A stretch of 64,000 nucleotides of DNA from Branchiibius cervicis (GCF_042661605.1 NZ_JBHSWJ010000002.1:2542001-2606000); one strand, 5' to 3'; numbered from the stretch's first letter, positions 1-13,446 are shown. Notes: generated from the letters alone by a model not told the origin. Program-made: numbers and translations.

Positions 1-2535
<2,535 letters not shown>

Positions 2536-2650
2536 AAGCTCTCCTGCAATGAGTGGACAGACCTACCAAGACTAACGGGCGTGGGCCGCATCACCGTTCC
2601 CAGCACGAAACCCGGGTGCGCAGGCGGACGCCGCGTGGTTGCCTACAGGG

Positions 2651-4848
2651 GTGGACGAGGCCTACCTGACTGCGACCGTGCCGGTGCTGATGGGCGACCA
2701 GGTGACGCTGCGCGCACACCGGCCGGGCGACGTACCGGCGATCGTGGCGATGTGCACCGACGAGCGGATGCGGCGCTTTGTGCCGCTGCCCAGCCCGTAC
2801 GCCGAGCCGCAAGCCTGGGGCTTCCTGGACTCCGTGGTCGCGGGCTGGCGGGACGACTCGATCCTCACCTGGGCCATCGATGTCGATGGGACCTTCGCCG
2901 GTTCGGTGAATCTAAAACTGGTGGCGCCGGGGACCCGGGAGATCGGCTTCAGCCTGCACCCGGCGTACCGCGGGCAGGGCCTGATGACCCGGGCGGTGCG
3001 GCAGGTCTGCGATTACGGCTTCGACGGGCTCGGCCTGGGCACGATCCTGTGGCGGGCGGCGGTCGGCAACTGGGCATCACGGCGGGTCGCCTGGGCCAAC
3101 GGTTTCACCGTGGACGGCTCCTGGCCCGCAAGTCACCCGGTGGGTGACGGCGACGTTGCGGGCACCTGGTTCGGGCACCGGCACGCGACCGATCCGGGCG
3201 AGCCGCGACTGCCCTGGTGGGAGCCGGCGACCATCGAGGGCGACGGACTGCGACTGCGGCCGTGGCGGGAGTCGGACGCGGCGGTGCGGACCGACGACGC
3301 GGAGACGGTGCGGTTCTGGGGTCGCGCCGCGCCGGGTCCGGAAGCCTTCGCCGACGTATTGACCAGCCAACAGGAGCGGATGGCGGGCGGCGAGGCGGTC
3401 TTCTGGTGCATCGCGTCGGGCGACGATCGGGCGGTCGGCGGCATCCAGGTGGTGAGCATCGCGACTCGCGAGCGCTGGGGTCGGGGCCGGGTGGCCTACT
3501 GGTTGCATCCGTCCGCCCGGGGGCACGGAATCCTCGGCCGGGCACTTGAGCTCCTCATCCCGCACGCCTTCGGCGAACTGGGTCTGCAGCGGCTGGAGGC
3601 GGGCGCGGACCAGGACAACCGCGCATCGCTGCGAGCGCTGCGCCGGGCCGGCTTCCGGACGATCGGCACCGAGAGGGACGCCCTGACGTACGGCGGCACC
3701 GGGTCTCCGACGCCGTCCAGTTCGAGCTGTCCGCCTCCGATGACCGTGACGTGCAGCGGGTGTCACCGCGGATCGCACCGGTCCTGCAGACGAAGCGGTT
3801 GCTCCTGCGACCGTGGCGCGCCGACGACGCACCGCGGCCGGGGCAGGAGCGGGACGAGATCAGCGAACGGTTCATGCCCGCCAATGCCCAGCCGGGGCCG
3901 GCGATGCCGTGGGATCAGTGGTTCGCCCGGCGACAGCGCCTCACTGACAGCGGCGAGATCGTGTGCTGGTGCATTGCCGACGCCGGCACCGACGAACCGC
4001 TCGGCGACATCCTGCTCTTCGGGTTCGACGAGAACATCCGCGGCAACGCCGAACTGGGCTACTGGCTGCACACGAACGCACGGGGCCACGGCTACGTGGA
4101 CGAAGCGGTCGAAGAGGTCGTTCGCTGGGCGTTCGAGCAGGGCGGCGTCACCCGGCTGCACGCGGGTACGGACACCGACAACATCGCCTCGCAGAACGTG
4201 CTGCGCCGGGCGGGTTTCCGGCAGTGGGGCAACGACCGGGCGAACTGGACCCGGATGGACGGCACCGCCTCCGACGGGACCTTCTTCGAGTTGCTGGTCA
4301 GCGATGACCGGGACGCCCAGCGCGCCGTACCGCCCCCGACGCTGCAGACCGACCGGGTGTGGTTGCGCCCGTTCTGCACGCGCGACGGCGAGCGGATGAC
4401 GCAGGTGCAGGCCGACCCCATCACCCGCTTGTGGTTCAACTCCGAACCGCGGACCGTGGCGTTCAACCGCGAGCGCGCCGCGCAGCGGTCGCTGATCGAT
4501 CGTGAGCGTTGGGGTATCTGGTGGGCGATCTGTGCGCCAGGCAGCGACGAACTCGCTGGCGGCATCGGGATCCAGAACATCGAGAACGGCGAAGCCGAGA
4601 TCGGCTACTGGATGCATCCCGACGCACGCGGCCAGGGTTTGATGACCGCTGCGTTGCGCGAGATCACCCGCTGGGCGTTCGCCGAGGGCGGTTTCCGGCA
4701 TCTCGCGGTGCAGGTCGCCGACGGCAACGCGGCCTCGGTGCGGGTGGCTCTGGGCGCGGACTACCGGCCCGTGGGCGCCTGGCACCAGCGTGAAGTCCTC
4801 GGCGACGGAAGGGTGGTCGATCTGCTGGCCTTCGACCGGGTGCCGTAG
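2651..4848 (+). CDS. Protein with four tandem GNAT acetyltransferase domains (one apparent frameshift)
   Basis: Four GNAT-fold N-acetyltransferase units follow each other. Each opens with an (L/V)xLRxxRxxD-like strand (VTLRAHRPGD, LRLRPWRESD, LLLRPWRADD, VWLRPFCTRD) and has an acetyl-CoA loop of RGQG or RGHG type (YRGQGLMT, ARGHGILG, ARGHGYVD, ARGQGLMT). Units two and three are in different frames. Adding a base to the GGG run at 3701-3703 joins them as YGGTGVSDAVQF, giving a protein of about 730 residues. GNAT proteins usually have one or two domains. The substrate is unknown; sequences of this RimJ/RimL type often acetylate protein N termini or small amines. The start is uncertain: GTG 2651 is chosen, and TTG 2639 or ATG 2690 are alternatives. 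It is divergent from secA. Confidence 0.8.
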
Positions 4849-4859
4849 CGTCCCCGTTC

Positions 4860-5487
4860 GTGAGCGAACGCATCGAACGGTCGGCCGCTGACGTCGGCAA
4901 TCTCTACTCGTGGTTCACGGCCAGCCTCATCCCGCGGGCTATCGCCTGGGTGTCGACGATCAGCGCCGAGGGGTGGCGAACCTCGCGCCGCACTCCTTCA
5001 CCACGGTGGCCGGCGTCGACCCGCCGACGTTGTGCTTCGTGTCGGTCGGTGCGAAGGACACGCTGGCCAACGTGCGCGCCACCGGGGAGTTCGTCCTGCA
5101 GATCGGTTCCTGGTCGCAGTTGGCCCAGATGAACGACAGTGCTACTCCGTTGCCGATCGACGAGGACGAATTCGCCTCGGCGCAGATCGCCACCGCGCCC
5201 AGCAGCGCGGTGCGGCCTCCCGGGTCGCCGACGCGCCGGTCGCGTTCGAGTGCCGCGCCAGCGGGGAGCACGTGATCGGCGACTGCGTGATGGTCTTCGG
5301 TGAGGTGGTGCATCTGTCCGTCGACGCGGCCGTGGTGGCGGACGACGGACTGCCCGACGCGCGGACACTGGACCCGCTCGCCCGGCTCGGCCGCAGCGAA
5401 TGGGGCCGGTTGGGAGAGGTGTTGGCGCTGGACCGGATCACCTGGCGGCGGTGGCAGGAGGGCGAGCGCTCGGCCCGCACGGACTGA
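4860..5487 (+). CDS. Flavin reductase-like FMN-binding protein (two apparent frameshifts)
   Basis: The reconstructed protein starts MSERIERSAADVGNLYSWFT and contains SLIPRAIAWVSTISAEG, NLAPHSFTTVAGVDPPTLCF and the PPRVADAPVAFECR region. These are hallmarks of the flavin-reductase-like split-barrel family, which bind FMN and reduce flavin or act in small-molecule redox steps. Two single-base losses split it: in the GGGG run 4970-4973 and the CCC run 5219-5221. Repaired length is about 209 residues, normal for the family. The GTG start at 4860 lies 8 bases after TAGCGT (4846-4851), which overlaps the stop codon of the GNAT gene, so a leaderless promoter is possible. The physiological substrate cannot be told. 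Confidence 0.8.
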
Positions 5488-5497
5488 CCGCTACCGA

Positions 5498-7482
5498 CTA
5501 CTCGACACTCGCCGCGATCGTGCGGGTGCGTGCGTAGAGCCAGGCGATCAACCCGGCGAAGACGATGACGCCGAGCCAGTTGGCGATGGTGGCGAAGCCA
5601 TCGCCCACGATTGCCAGCGGATCGTCGTTGCCGGTGGCGGCGACGATCCCGGCGAACACCACGCCGTACAGGCTCTCCCCCACGATCAGGCCGGTCGCCA
5701 TCAGAATGCCCAGCCGCTTACGGAATTCGGCGTTTGGCCCGCGGGCGGCCCAGTTGTCGTAGATCCGGCCGAGGAAGGCACCGATCGGGATGATCAGGGT
5801 CAGTGCCATCGGCAGGTACATCCCCATACCGACGGCCAGCGGCGGCAACCGCAGGTTCTTGGTCGTCTTGCCCAGCACCTCGTCGATGACGATCACGACC
5901 GCGCCGATGAGCACGCCCAGGCCGATCAGCGACCAGTTCAGCGAGCCGCCGAAGACCCCTTGACCAGTGCGGAGATCAACGCCGCCTGCGGCGCGGCCAG
6001 TGCATCCGCCTTCGCCCCGGGCGCACCCTGGAACCCGAAGGCGGTCTGCATCAACTCCAGAACCGGCGGGATGATCAAGGATCCGAAAGCGACTCCGATG
6101 ATCAGCGCGACCTGCTGCTTCCACGGCGTGGCGCCGACCAGCTGCCCGGTCTTGAGGTCTTGCAGATTGTCGTTCGAGATCGTGGCCACTCCGAAGACCA
6201 CCGCGGTCGTGAAGAGGGTGTAGGCGACCAGGGCCTCCAACTCGTTGCCGCCGGCGCCGCCGTAGGTCACCTTGATCAGCAGGGCGGCCGTGATGGCCAC
6301 CAGGATGCCGACGCCGGAGATCGGGCTGTTGGACGAGCCGATCAGGCCGGCCATGTATCCGCACACCGCCGCGATGAGCAGCCCCGCCACCAGCACGAAG
6401 ATCACGCTCACCGCGATGATGCCGCCGGCGCTGCCGGCCAGAGGGGTGTCCCGGACGAAGTCCCACAGCAGCAGGCCGATCGGGATCAGGAAGAGCACCG
6501 ACACAGCGGCGACGATCTGGATCGGGATGTCGCGTTCGGTGATGTCGACCTCATGGCCCGTACGCCGCTCGCGGGAGGAGGAAACCGCCTCCACCACCCC
6601 GCGCACGACCGGGCCGATCAACTTCACCAGGGTCCACACGGCCGCGATCGCGATCGCACCGGCTCCGACGAAGCGCACGTCGGAGGCGAAGACGCCGCTG
6701 ACGGTGTCCATGATGTCGCCGGTCGCGGGCACCTTGCCGCTGGTGCGGATCGGCAACAGCACGAAGAAGGAGATGACCAGGCCCACGAGCATCGCGATAC
6801 CCACGGTGACACCGACCAGGTGACCCACGCCGATCAGCGCCAGAGAGAGGCTGGCACCGAACATCGTGCCGCCGGACCCGACCCGGAAGGCAGCAGCCAA
6901 CGAATTGCTGACCACCTTCAGCGACGCCAGCAACGAGAAGGCCGCGGCGGACACCGCACCCATGACGATGACCCGAAGACCGGCCTTGCTCTCCTCGGCA
7001 CCGCCGCTGCTGTCGCCGACCTTGAGCACCTCGGCGCCGGCGACGCCTTCGGGGTAGGGCAGGTCGGAGCCGGTGACCAGCGCACGTCGCAACGGGATCG
7101 AATACATCACGCCGAGAGTGCCGCCCACGGCGCAGACGGCCACGGTGATCCAGTAGGGGAAGCCGGTCCACCAGCCGATCATGATCAGACCCGGCAGGAC
7201 GAAGATGATGGCCGACAGGGTGCCGGCCGCCGAGGCGATGGTCTGCACGATGTTGTTCTCGACGATCGAGTGATCGGCGAAGTAGCGCAACACCGCCATC
7301 GAGATGACCGCGGCCGGGATGGCCGTGGCGAAGGTCAACCCGACCTTGAGGCCCAGATACACGTTCGCCGCGGTGAAGACCAGCGTGATGATGCCGCCGA
7401 GAATCACACTGCGGACAGTGAGTTCACGTACCTGCCCTGCTGCCTTGGGGGTTTCGGTGCTCGTGGTCACCTTCCTCACCAT
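5498..7482 (-). CDS. OPT family oligopeptide/metal-chelate transporter (apparent frameshift)
   Basis: This is a polytopic inner-membrane transporter of the OPT superfamily, which imports oligopeptides or metal chelates with protons. The N terminus has the family segment GGIITLVFTAANVYLGLKVG, followed by many hydrophobic helices and intervening loops. The frame changes at the C run 5956-5959. One extra base gives ISALVKGVFGGSLNWSL and leads into the C-terminal helices that end TRTIAASVE, for about 661 residues, a normal length. It lies downstream of the hairpin that closes hpf and so probably has its own promoter. ATG 7482 is used; GTG 7479 and GTG 7467 are possible. The substrate cannot be inferred from sequence alone. 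Confidence 0.9.
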
Positions 7483-7506
7483 AGGACCGCCGACTCATCG
7501 CGTGCA

Positions 7507-7547
7507 CGCAAACGTGCCCACCCCGCGACGGGGTGGGCACGTTTGCG
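7507..7547 (-). terminator. Strong hairpin between hpf and the OPT gene
   Basis: A perfect inverted repeat of 19 base pairs (7507-7525 with 7529-7547) encloses a three-base loop. It sits just after the hpf stop codon and before the OPT start. There is no clear U tract on the minus strand, so it may work as a hairpin-only terminator or mRNA stabiliser. Confidence 0.75.
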
Positions 7548-7554
7548 GGGTGGT

Positions 7555-8217
7555 TCAGCCGGCGACCAGTGAGTCGGCGGACTCACTGCGATCGTTGGTG
7601 ACGGCCTCGATGTCGAGGTGGATCACGCCGTACGACCAGCCGCGTCGGCGGTAGACGACGGACGGCTTGTCCGTGTCGGCGTCGTGGTAGAGGTAGAAAT
7701 CGTGCCCGACCAGCTCCATTTCGCGCAGGGCTTGGTCCACCGTCATCGGTTCGGACGCGTGCACCTTCTCGCGAAGTTCGATGGGGCAGCCTTCGTCGCC
7801 GCCGACCTTGCGGATGTGCTCGGGCAACTCATCCGGGACGGGCTCCGGCGGGGCAGCGATCTCATCCAGCACGGTGGCAGCGTCGCGCAACGACTCGGCG
7901 CTCTTGCGGCCGCGGTGCACTACCCGCTTGTCGTGCCGCCGGCGCAGCCGCTCGCCGAGTTTGGTGGTCGCGAGATCGAGCGCGGCGTATTCGTCGCCCG
8001 CAGCCGCCTCCGCGCGGATGACCGATCGCTTGGCGTAGCACGTGATCTCGATGCGCTCAGCTTCCTTGGCCTGTCGTGGATTCGCCTCATGGGTGAGAAC
8101 CACGTCGCAGCGGGTGACGCGCGGGTCGAGCTGCGGGACCTTCTCGAGCTTGTCGGCGATGTGGCGACGGAAACGTTCGGGCACCGTGACGTGACGTCCG
8201 GTGATGGTGATCTCCAT
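7555..8217 (-). CDS. hpf: Long-form ribosome hibernation promoting factor
   Basis: HPF binds the 30S subunit and drives 70S pairing (100S) or ribosome protection during stress and stationary phase. The 220-residue protein has the N-terminal HPF/RaiA domain (MEITITGRHVTVPERFRRHI onward, about residues 1-100). An acidic linker then leads to the long-form C-terminal dimerisation domain, about residues 155-215, with PMTVDQALREMELVGHDFYL. The frame is intact. The ATG is preceded by AGGAGG (8222-8227 region), so this mRNA is leadered, unlike many genes here. A 21-codon ORF with its own -10 lies in the leader. The neighbouring comF-like gene is upstream on the same strand. Confidence 0.95.
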   Translation of the reverse strand: MEITITGRHVTVPERFRRHIADKLEKVPQLDPRVTRCDVVLTHEANPRQAKEAERIEITCYAKRSVIRAEAAAGDEYAALDLATTKLGERLRRRHDKRVVHRGRKSAESLRDAATVLDEIAAPPEPVPDELPEHIRKVGGDEGCPIELREKVHASEPMTVDQALREMELVGHDFYLYHDADTDKPSVVYRRRGWSYGVIHLDIEAVTNDRSESADSLVAG

Positions 8218-8282
8218 AGCGACCTCCTAGGGCCGTGGTGTCGGTGATTCGTCGCAGGCGGGCGGGGCCGCTGGTCGCCTGA

Positions 8283-8348
8283 TCACCTCCCGGTCCGGGA
8301 GCAGTCGCACCCCTCCGCCGGCACGTGGCCGACGGTGAGGTTCTTCAT
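8283..8348 (-). CDS. Possible leaderless 21-residue ORF upstream of hpf (contains Cys-Asp-Cys)
   Basis: An ATG at 8348 opens a 22-codon frame ending in TGA at 8283 and encoding MKNLTVGHVPAEGCDCSRTG plus a final Arg. The hexamer TACCGT (8355-8360) lies exactly 6 bases upstream, matching the leaderless pattern of neighbouring genes. The following hpf gene starts 65 bases downstream with its own ribosome binding site. Cys-rich leaderless ORFs act as attenuating upstream peptides in mycobacteria; a similar role here is inference only. It is too short for coding statistics. Confidence 0.4.
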   Translation of the reverse strand: MKNLTVGHVPAEGCDCSRTGR

Positions 8349-8354
8349 GTCCCG

Positions 8355-8360
8355 ACGGTA
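8355..8360 (-). promoter_or_regulatory. Putative -10 element for the leader ORF/hpf transcript
   Basis: TACCGT on the minus strand, with 6 bases between it and the ATG at 8348. The spacing equals that of other leaderless starts in this window, and the same promoter would also transcribe hpf. Confidence 0.45.
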
Positions 8361-8411
8361 ACTCGCAACGCCTCGTGACGGAACCGTTATGCGGCGCGTC
8401 GTGGCGGTTGA

Positions 8412-9197
8412 TCAGGCCTCGGACAGGTTCGTCCCGGACGCCGGACCACGCCGCACCGCGGCACGGGAACCGGTCGTGGTCCGCGGCGTCGCAGCCAGCG
8501 TCACCGCGACCACGTGCACCACGCCGACCGACCGCAACGCCCGCGCCGATTCCGCCAGGGTCGCACCGGTCGTCACGACGTCGTCGGCGAGCAGGCAGAC
8601 CCGGCCGGACAGCTCGAGCGCGGCCCGCGGCCGCACCCGGAGGGCACCGCCGAGGTTGCGGGCCCGCTCGCTGCTGGACAGTCCGGCCTGGTCGCGCACC
8701 CGGCGCGCGTAGCCGAGAGCATCGATCACCGGGAACGCCGGGTCACCGTCCAATGCCGTGACCACCAGATCGCGCAGCGGGTCCCGACCGCGGGCGCGCC
8801 GGGCGGCCGGACTGGACGGCGCCGGCACGACGTACACCGATCGGCCCAGCGAATTGTGCTCGGCGACAGTGGGATCTGCGCTGCCGGCCACCGCGATAGC
8901 ACGGCCGAGCCACGCACCCAACAACCCCCGCAGGTCGGTCCGGCCCTCGTCCTTGTACGCCGGCAGGAGGCGGCGGACGACATCGGTGTACGGCGTGCCG
9001 GACCACGCAGGTGGGAACCCGTTCGGGCAGGGGTCGGGCACCGAGCGGAACGGAGGCAACCGCGATGCCTCACGTACTTGCAGCGCGCACAGTGCGCAGA
9101 TCAGCACCCCCGGCTCCCCGCACCCGGCACACCGACGAGGCATGGCCAGATCGGCCACTTCGGCCAGCAGTGTCGTCACCCCGCGTAACCACTCCAC
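8412..9197 (-). CDS. ComF-like phosphoribosyltransferase-domain protein
   Basis: ComF-family proteins pair an N-terminal zinc ribbon with a type I phosphoribosyltransferase fold. They are needed for DNA uptake in competent bacteria, though the role in non-competent actinobacteria is unclear. The 261-residue protein shows CAGCGEPGVLICALCALQV near residue 23 (four Cys for zinc) and the PRPP-binding loop VCLLADDVVTTGAT near residue 215. The segment LSSSERARNLGGALRVR is also typical. The frame is intact. It follows lpqB on the same strand, a common order in actinobacteria. No other competence genes are in the window. Confidence 0.9.
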   Translation of the reverse strand: MEWLRGVTTLLAEVADLAMPRRCAGCGEPGVLICALCALQVREASRLPPFRSVPDPCPNGFPPAWSGTPYTDVVRRLLPAYKDEGRTDLRGLLGAWLGRAIAVAGSADPTVAEHNSLGRSVYVVPAPSSPAARRARGRDPLRDLVVTALDGDPAFPVIDALGYARRVRDQAGLSSSERARNLGGALRVRPRAALELSGRVCLLADDVVTTGATLAESARALRSVGVVHVVAVTLAATPRTTTGSRAAVRRGPASGTNLSEA

Positions 9198-9251
9198 ACC
9201 GGCCAGCCTGCCGGTACGGCGCGCGATCGGCCCGGCGGCCTGTGGACAACC

Positions 9252-11047
9252 TCAGGTCCCCGGGACCACCAAGCCGGTCAGTCCGCTCACCGGCGACCAG
9301 GTCGCTCCCTCATGGATCAGGACGCGGTCGTCGGCGGTGATCAGGTACACGTCGCTGGGGCCGTCCCCCACGCCGCGGATCGCCGCGAGCTGTTGGGTGG
9401 GGACCTGCCCGAGATCCTCCAGCAGACCGCCGATCGGCACCTGGATCGCGTGCACGGGGGCGTTGTCGGAGGCGCTGCGCGCCAACGCACCCACCGTGCT
9501 GTCGTCGAGCCAGGTGACGTCACGCACCTCCGACAGGCCGTCGCCGACCCGCAGCGGTGTCGACAGCGCCGTCGGATTGCCCGAGGTGTCACGCACGATC
9601 GCGCAGACCTCGATCTGGGTGCCCCCGGAGGCCGACCGCACCACCAGGGCGATCCGGTTCCCGTCGGCGGATACCGCGACCGCGGTGATCGTTGCGGCCC
9701 CGAGCCACGGCACGTCGACCGGCTGAGGTGGTGCGGACTGCGGCGGATCGGTCGCGGACACGAACCACACGGTGGAGCCGGCCTCGCCCGCAGCGGGGGT
9801 CAGCGGCGTACCGGCGATCCAGATCTCCGTCGGGGCGCGGCTGGCGAAGCTGGGTCTGGTCAGGTTCGTTCCGAACACCGGCCGGGTGTACTGCCGCCCC
9901 GCGACCCAGCGCGACATGGTGGTGGCATCCTTGGACACCCCCGCCACCTGCCGCCCGTCGGCGGACGCCGCCAGCTGGGTCCAGGTCTGCGGGACACCGG
10001 GCAGATGCACCGTCGTGGTCCCGCTGGCGGGGGCGCCGGACGCGGCCGGGTTGAACCACCGCAACTGACCGCCCGACCGGCCGATCAGATTGGGGCGATT
10101 GACCTGGACCACGGTGTAACCCAGATCCTCCGGCGTCGTCGGACTCGTCGGCAGGTCGGGCGTTTCCAGCCGCGCCGCGCCGTCGACGGTGATGAGGACC
10201 GAGCGCACACCGCGGGTGAGCGACAGCGTCGCCAGCATCTGGGCCCACAGGGCAGTACGCTGCGCCGGCGTGGCACCGAGAGCGGCCGAGGTCAGATCAA
10301 CCGTCGCCACACCGGTCGAGGAGTCCACCGGGACGGCATCCACCCGCAGCAGTGTCCCGGGGGCATTTGCGCGGTCACGATCGGCGCAAGATAGGCCGGC
10401 GGCGGCCGCAGCACGGCCCGCGCCAGCGCGGTCGTCAAACCGCCCAGGGGGAACCAGCGCACGTCCGCAACCAGCGTCTTGGTAGCCGGGACGGCGTAAT
10501 AGACCCGCTGGGCGGTATAGCTGACGTCGAAGTCGTCTTCACTGATCCACGCGCCGAAATCCTTCGGCAGCGCACCGATCCGCCACTGTCCGTCGACCCT
10601 GCGCATCGTGAAGGAGCCGGTCCGCGTCTGCGGCGCCGCCGTATCGCGCAGCCGGCCGTCGCCGTCCAGCAGCGCGGTTTGTCGGGCGGTCACCGAAACG
10701 GTCTGCGCATCGGTCATGGAGTCGACGAAGTCGCGCTCACCGGTGTTGATCGACAGCTCCGTCTTGGGATCCCACGTCGCCGAGGCACCGCCGGTGAGGA
10801 ACTGCCGGGCGACGGAGTAGTCGTCGGTCGCGTAGGCGTTGGCGCGCAGGAACCCGCGCACGATGTCGCGGGCCGACGCACCGCGCGCCGGGCCGGGCGG
10901 GCGCACATTGACCACCGGAGCCTGCTCCGGCGCGATCGAGGCACGCGCCTGCACCGGACTGGTTGCGGGCAATCCGCTGCAGGCGCTGAGCGCCCCGACC
11001 AGCACCAGGGCTAGGAGGGTGATGACGATCCGGGTACGCCGCATCAC
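9252..11047 (-). CDS. lpqB: Lipoprotein LpqB, partner of the MtrAB system (apparent frameshift)
   Basis: LpqB is a surface lipoprotein that in mycobacteria interacts with the extracellular part of sensor MtrB and tunes cell-wall and division control. The N terminus is a lipoprotein signal with lipobox LSAC (Cys at about residue 23). It is followed by a GerMN-like domain and a C-terminal beta-propeller-like region (LGATPAQRTALWAQ, GRSGGQLRWF, DVTWLDDSTVGALA). The frame switches at CCC 10356-10358. One extra base gives QMPPGTLLRVDAVPVDSSTG and a protein of about 598 residues, the usual size. Its start overlaps the mtrB stop by 4 bases, so translation is probably coupled. Confidence 0.94.
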
Positions 11048-12716
11048 GACTGGCCGCTCCCCTCGCCCCGGGGTGCGATCCCGCTCACGAGCGCGCTGCC
11101 GATGGTCAGGCTGTTGCCGGGCGGCATCACGCGGCCGACCTCCGAGTCGTCCGGCGCCAGCGGAAGCGGCGAACGAGCGATCGGGACCCCGGGACGGGTG
11201 GGCAGCGTCAACCGGAAACAGGCCCCGTTGCCCGGCTCACCCCACGCCTGCAACCAGCCGTCGTGCATCCGGGCGTCCTCCAGCGAGATGGCCAGCCCCA
11301 GCCCGGTGCCACCGGTCGTGCGGGCACGCGCCGGGTCGGCCCGCCAGAACCGGTTGAAGACGCGGGCCGCGTCCCCGGGGGCCAGGCCCACGCCGTGATC
11401 GCGGACGGTCAGGGCGACGGCGGTGTCGTTGCATGCGACCGCGACGTCGATGGGTCGTCCCTCCGCGTGCTCGATGGCGTTGCTGACCAGGTTGCGGACG
11501 ATCCGCTCGATGCGGCGTTTGTCCATCGGCGCTATCGCCGGACGCCGCGCTTGCAGCCGCAGACTGGTGTGAGCCCGCGCGGCCAGCGCGCTGGACGCGT
11601 CCACGGCGCTCGCGGCGATCTCGCGCAGATCGGTGGGTTCCAGTTGCAGAGCCGCCGCCCCGGCGTCGAACCGGGAGATCTCCAGCAGGTCGGTCAGCAA
11701 TCCTTCGAAGCGGTCCAGCTCGCGGCTCAGCAACTCGGCCGACCGCGCGACCGGGGCCGTGAAGTCGTCCCGGCTGGCGTGGATCATGTCCACGGCCATC
11801 CGGATGGTCGTCAGGGGGTACGCAACTCGTGCGAGACATCGGAGGTGAACCGTTGCTGCAGGGTGGACAGATCCTCCAACTGCCGGATCTGCCGCTGCAG
11901 GCTGTCCGCCATGGCGTTGAACGAGGTCGCCAACCGGGCCAGGTCGTCCTCGCCGCCGGCCGGCATGCGTTCGTTCAGTGCACCGGCACTGAGTCGTTCG
12001 GCCACGTGGGCCGCCGAACGTACCGGCGCCACGACCATCCGGGTCACCAGGTAGGCCAGCGCTGCGAGCGCCAGCACCAAGGCGATACCGCCGAAGACGA
12101 ACGTGTTGCGCACGATCGTCAGGCTCTGCGCTTCCACGTCCATGGGGAAGATGAAGTACAGGTCGTAGGCGCCGGCATTGGGCACTTCCAGCCGGCTGCC
12201 GATCAGGACCGCCGGCACCGTGCTGCGACCCTCACTGTCGGGGACGGTGATGATCTTGACCTGCTCGTGATCCGGATCCTCCTTCAGGGCAAGGCGGATG
12301 TCCGACGGGATCATGTCCGGGTCGGCACCCTGGGTGCTGACGTCACCGAGGGACACCGCCGTGTTGCCCTCCGCCTGGATGATGACCACCCTGCGCGAGG
12401 TGTCCGAGCCCGGCGATGCGACCTGCTGTGCGATCTGTCGGGCGGCCACCCGCAACGACGTGAGGTCGGTGCGGTCGCCGTTGGAGAACGTGTTCTGGGC
12501 GATCTGCCGCTGGGACTGCGCTTCCTGCTGGGCGGAGTTGATCGCATTGGTGACCAGACCGTCGGCGATGCGCTGGTACATGTACGAACCGATGGCGACG
12601 GTGAACAACGCGCCGACGATCGTCGTGATCGCCACGACCCGGAAGTGCACGGATCGGCGCCAGAACCGGGCCAGCCGGCCGACCGGAGCGCTGATCAGCC
12701 GCCCGAGTGACCCCAC
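11044..12716 (-). CDS. mtrB: Sensor histidine kinase MtrB (apparent frameshift inside the H-box)
   Basis: MtrB is the membrane sensor kinase of MtrA and controls cell-wall hydrolases, septation and replication-linked genes. Seen in order: an N-terminal helix (VVAITTIVGALFTVAIGSY), an extracellular loop of about 140 residues, a second helix (FVFGGIALVLALAALAYLV), a HAMP region, the H-box VSHELRTPL, and a C-terminal ATPase with NLVSNAIEHAE, VRDHGVGL and GGTGLGLAIS. The frame breaks at GGGGG 11814-11818, directly after the H-box. Adding a base gives HELRTPLTTIRMAVDMIH. The kinase core would be lost if the break were real, so an error is likely. Repaired length is about 557 residues. It sits 16 bases after mtrA. 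Confidence 0.95.
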
Positions 12717-12732
12717 GGGAGCAACCGGACGC

Positions 12733-13419
12733 TCAGGCGGGGGCGCCGGCCTTGTAGCCGACTCCCCGCACCGTCAGCACGATCTCCGGATGCTCCGGAT
12801 CGTGCTCGATCTTGGCCCGCAGCCGTTGCACGTGCACGTTGACCAGGCGGGTGTCTCCGGCGTGCCGGTAACCCCACACCTTCTGCAGCAGCTCCTCGCG
12901 GCTGAACACCTTCCACGGTTTGCGCGCAAGGGTGACGACCAGGTCGAACTCCAGCGGCGTCAGCGCGATCACTTCGTCGCCGCGGTGCACCGAGTGCCCC
13001 GTGATGTCGATGGACAACGGACCGATCTGCAGGGTGTCGTCGCCGCCTTCGCGCTCGTCAGTGCGGCGCAGACGGGCGTGAACCCGGGCGATGAGTTCCT
13101 GCGGTTTGAACGGCTTGGTGATGTAGTCATCGGCCCCCGCGTCGAGACCCGCGACGACGTCGACCGTGTCGGTGCGCGCCGTGAGCATCACGATCGGTAC
13201 GCCGGACTCGGCGCGCAACTGCTGGCACACCTGCACCCCGTCGAGGCCGGGCAGCATCACATCCAGCAGGACGACATCGGGCTTGAAAGCGCGGAACGCC
13301 TCGAGGGCGCCGCTTCCGTCGGGGCAGTGGCCGACGTCCCAGCCCTCACCCCGCAGCACGATGCCCAGCATTTCGGCCAGCGACGGATCGTCATCGACCA
13401 CCAGTACCCGCGCGTTCAT
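12733..13419 (-). CDS. mtrA: DNA-binding response regulator MtrA
   Basis: MtrA is the OmpR-family response regulator of the conserved actinobacterial MtrAB system. The 228-residue protein has a receiver domain with acidic pocket VVDDD (residues 7-11), phosphoacceptor Asp53 in LLDVMLPG, Thr80 and Lys102 (TKPFKP). The C-terminal winged helix includes LTPLEFDLVVTLARKPWKVF and ends with VRGVGYKAGAPA. The frame is intact. The first gene of mtrA-mtrB-lpqB, it is separated from ahcY by a terminator-like hairpin and a 190-base gap that must hold its promoter. Confidence 0.97.
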   Translation of the reverse strand: MNARVLVVDDDPSLAEMLGIVLRGEGWDVGHCPDGSGALEAFRAFKPDVVLLDVMLPGLDGVQVCQQLRAESGVPIVMLTARTDTVDVVAGLDAGADDYITKPFKPQELIARVHARLRRTDEREGGDDTLQIGPLSIDITGHSVHRGDEVIALTPLEFDLVVTLARKPWKVFSREELLQKVWGYRHAGDTRLVNVHVQRLRAKIEHDPEHPEIVLTVRGVGYKAGAPA

Positions 13420-13446
13420 ATTGTCCCAAGTGTCACATACGCAGGT

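Noticed and set aside
9252..12716. lpqB and mtrB as pseudogenes
   Set aside because: Each is mended by one base in a short G/C run, matching the error pattern of the whole window, and mtrB is expected to be important for growth.
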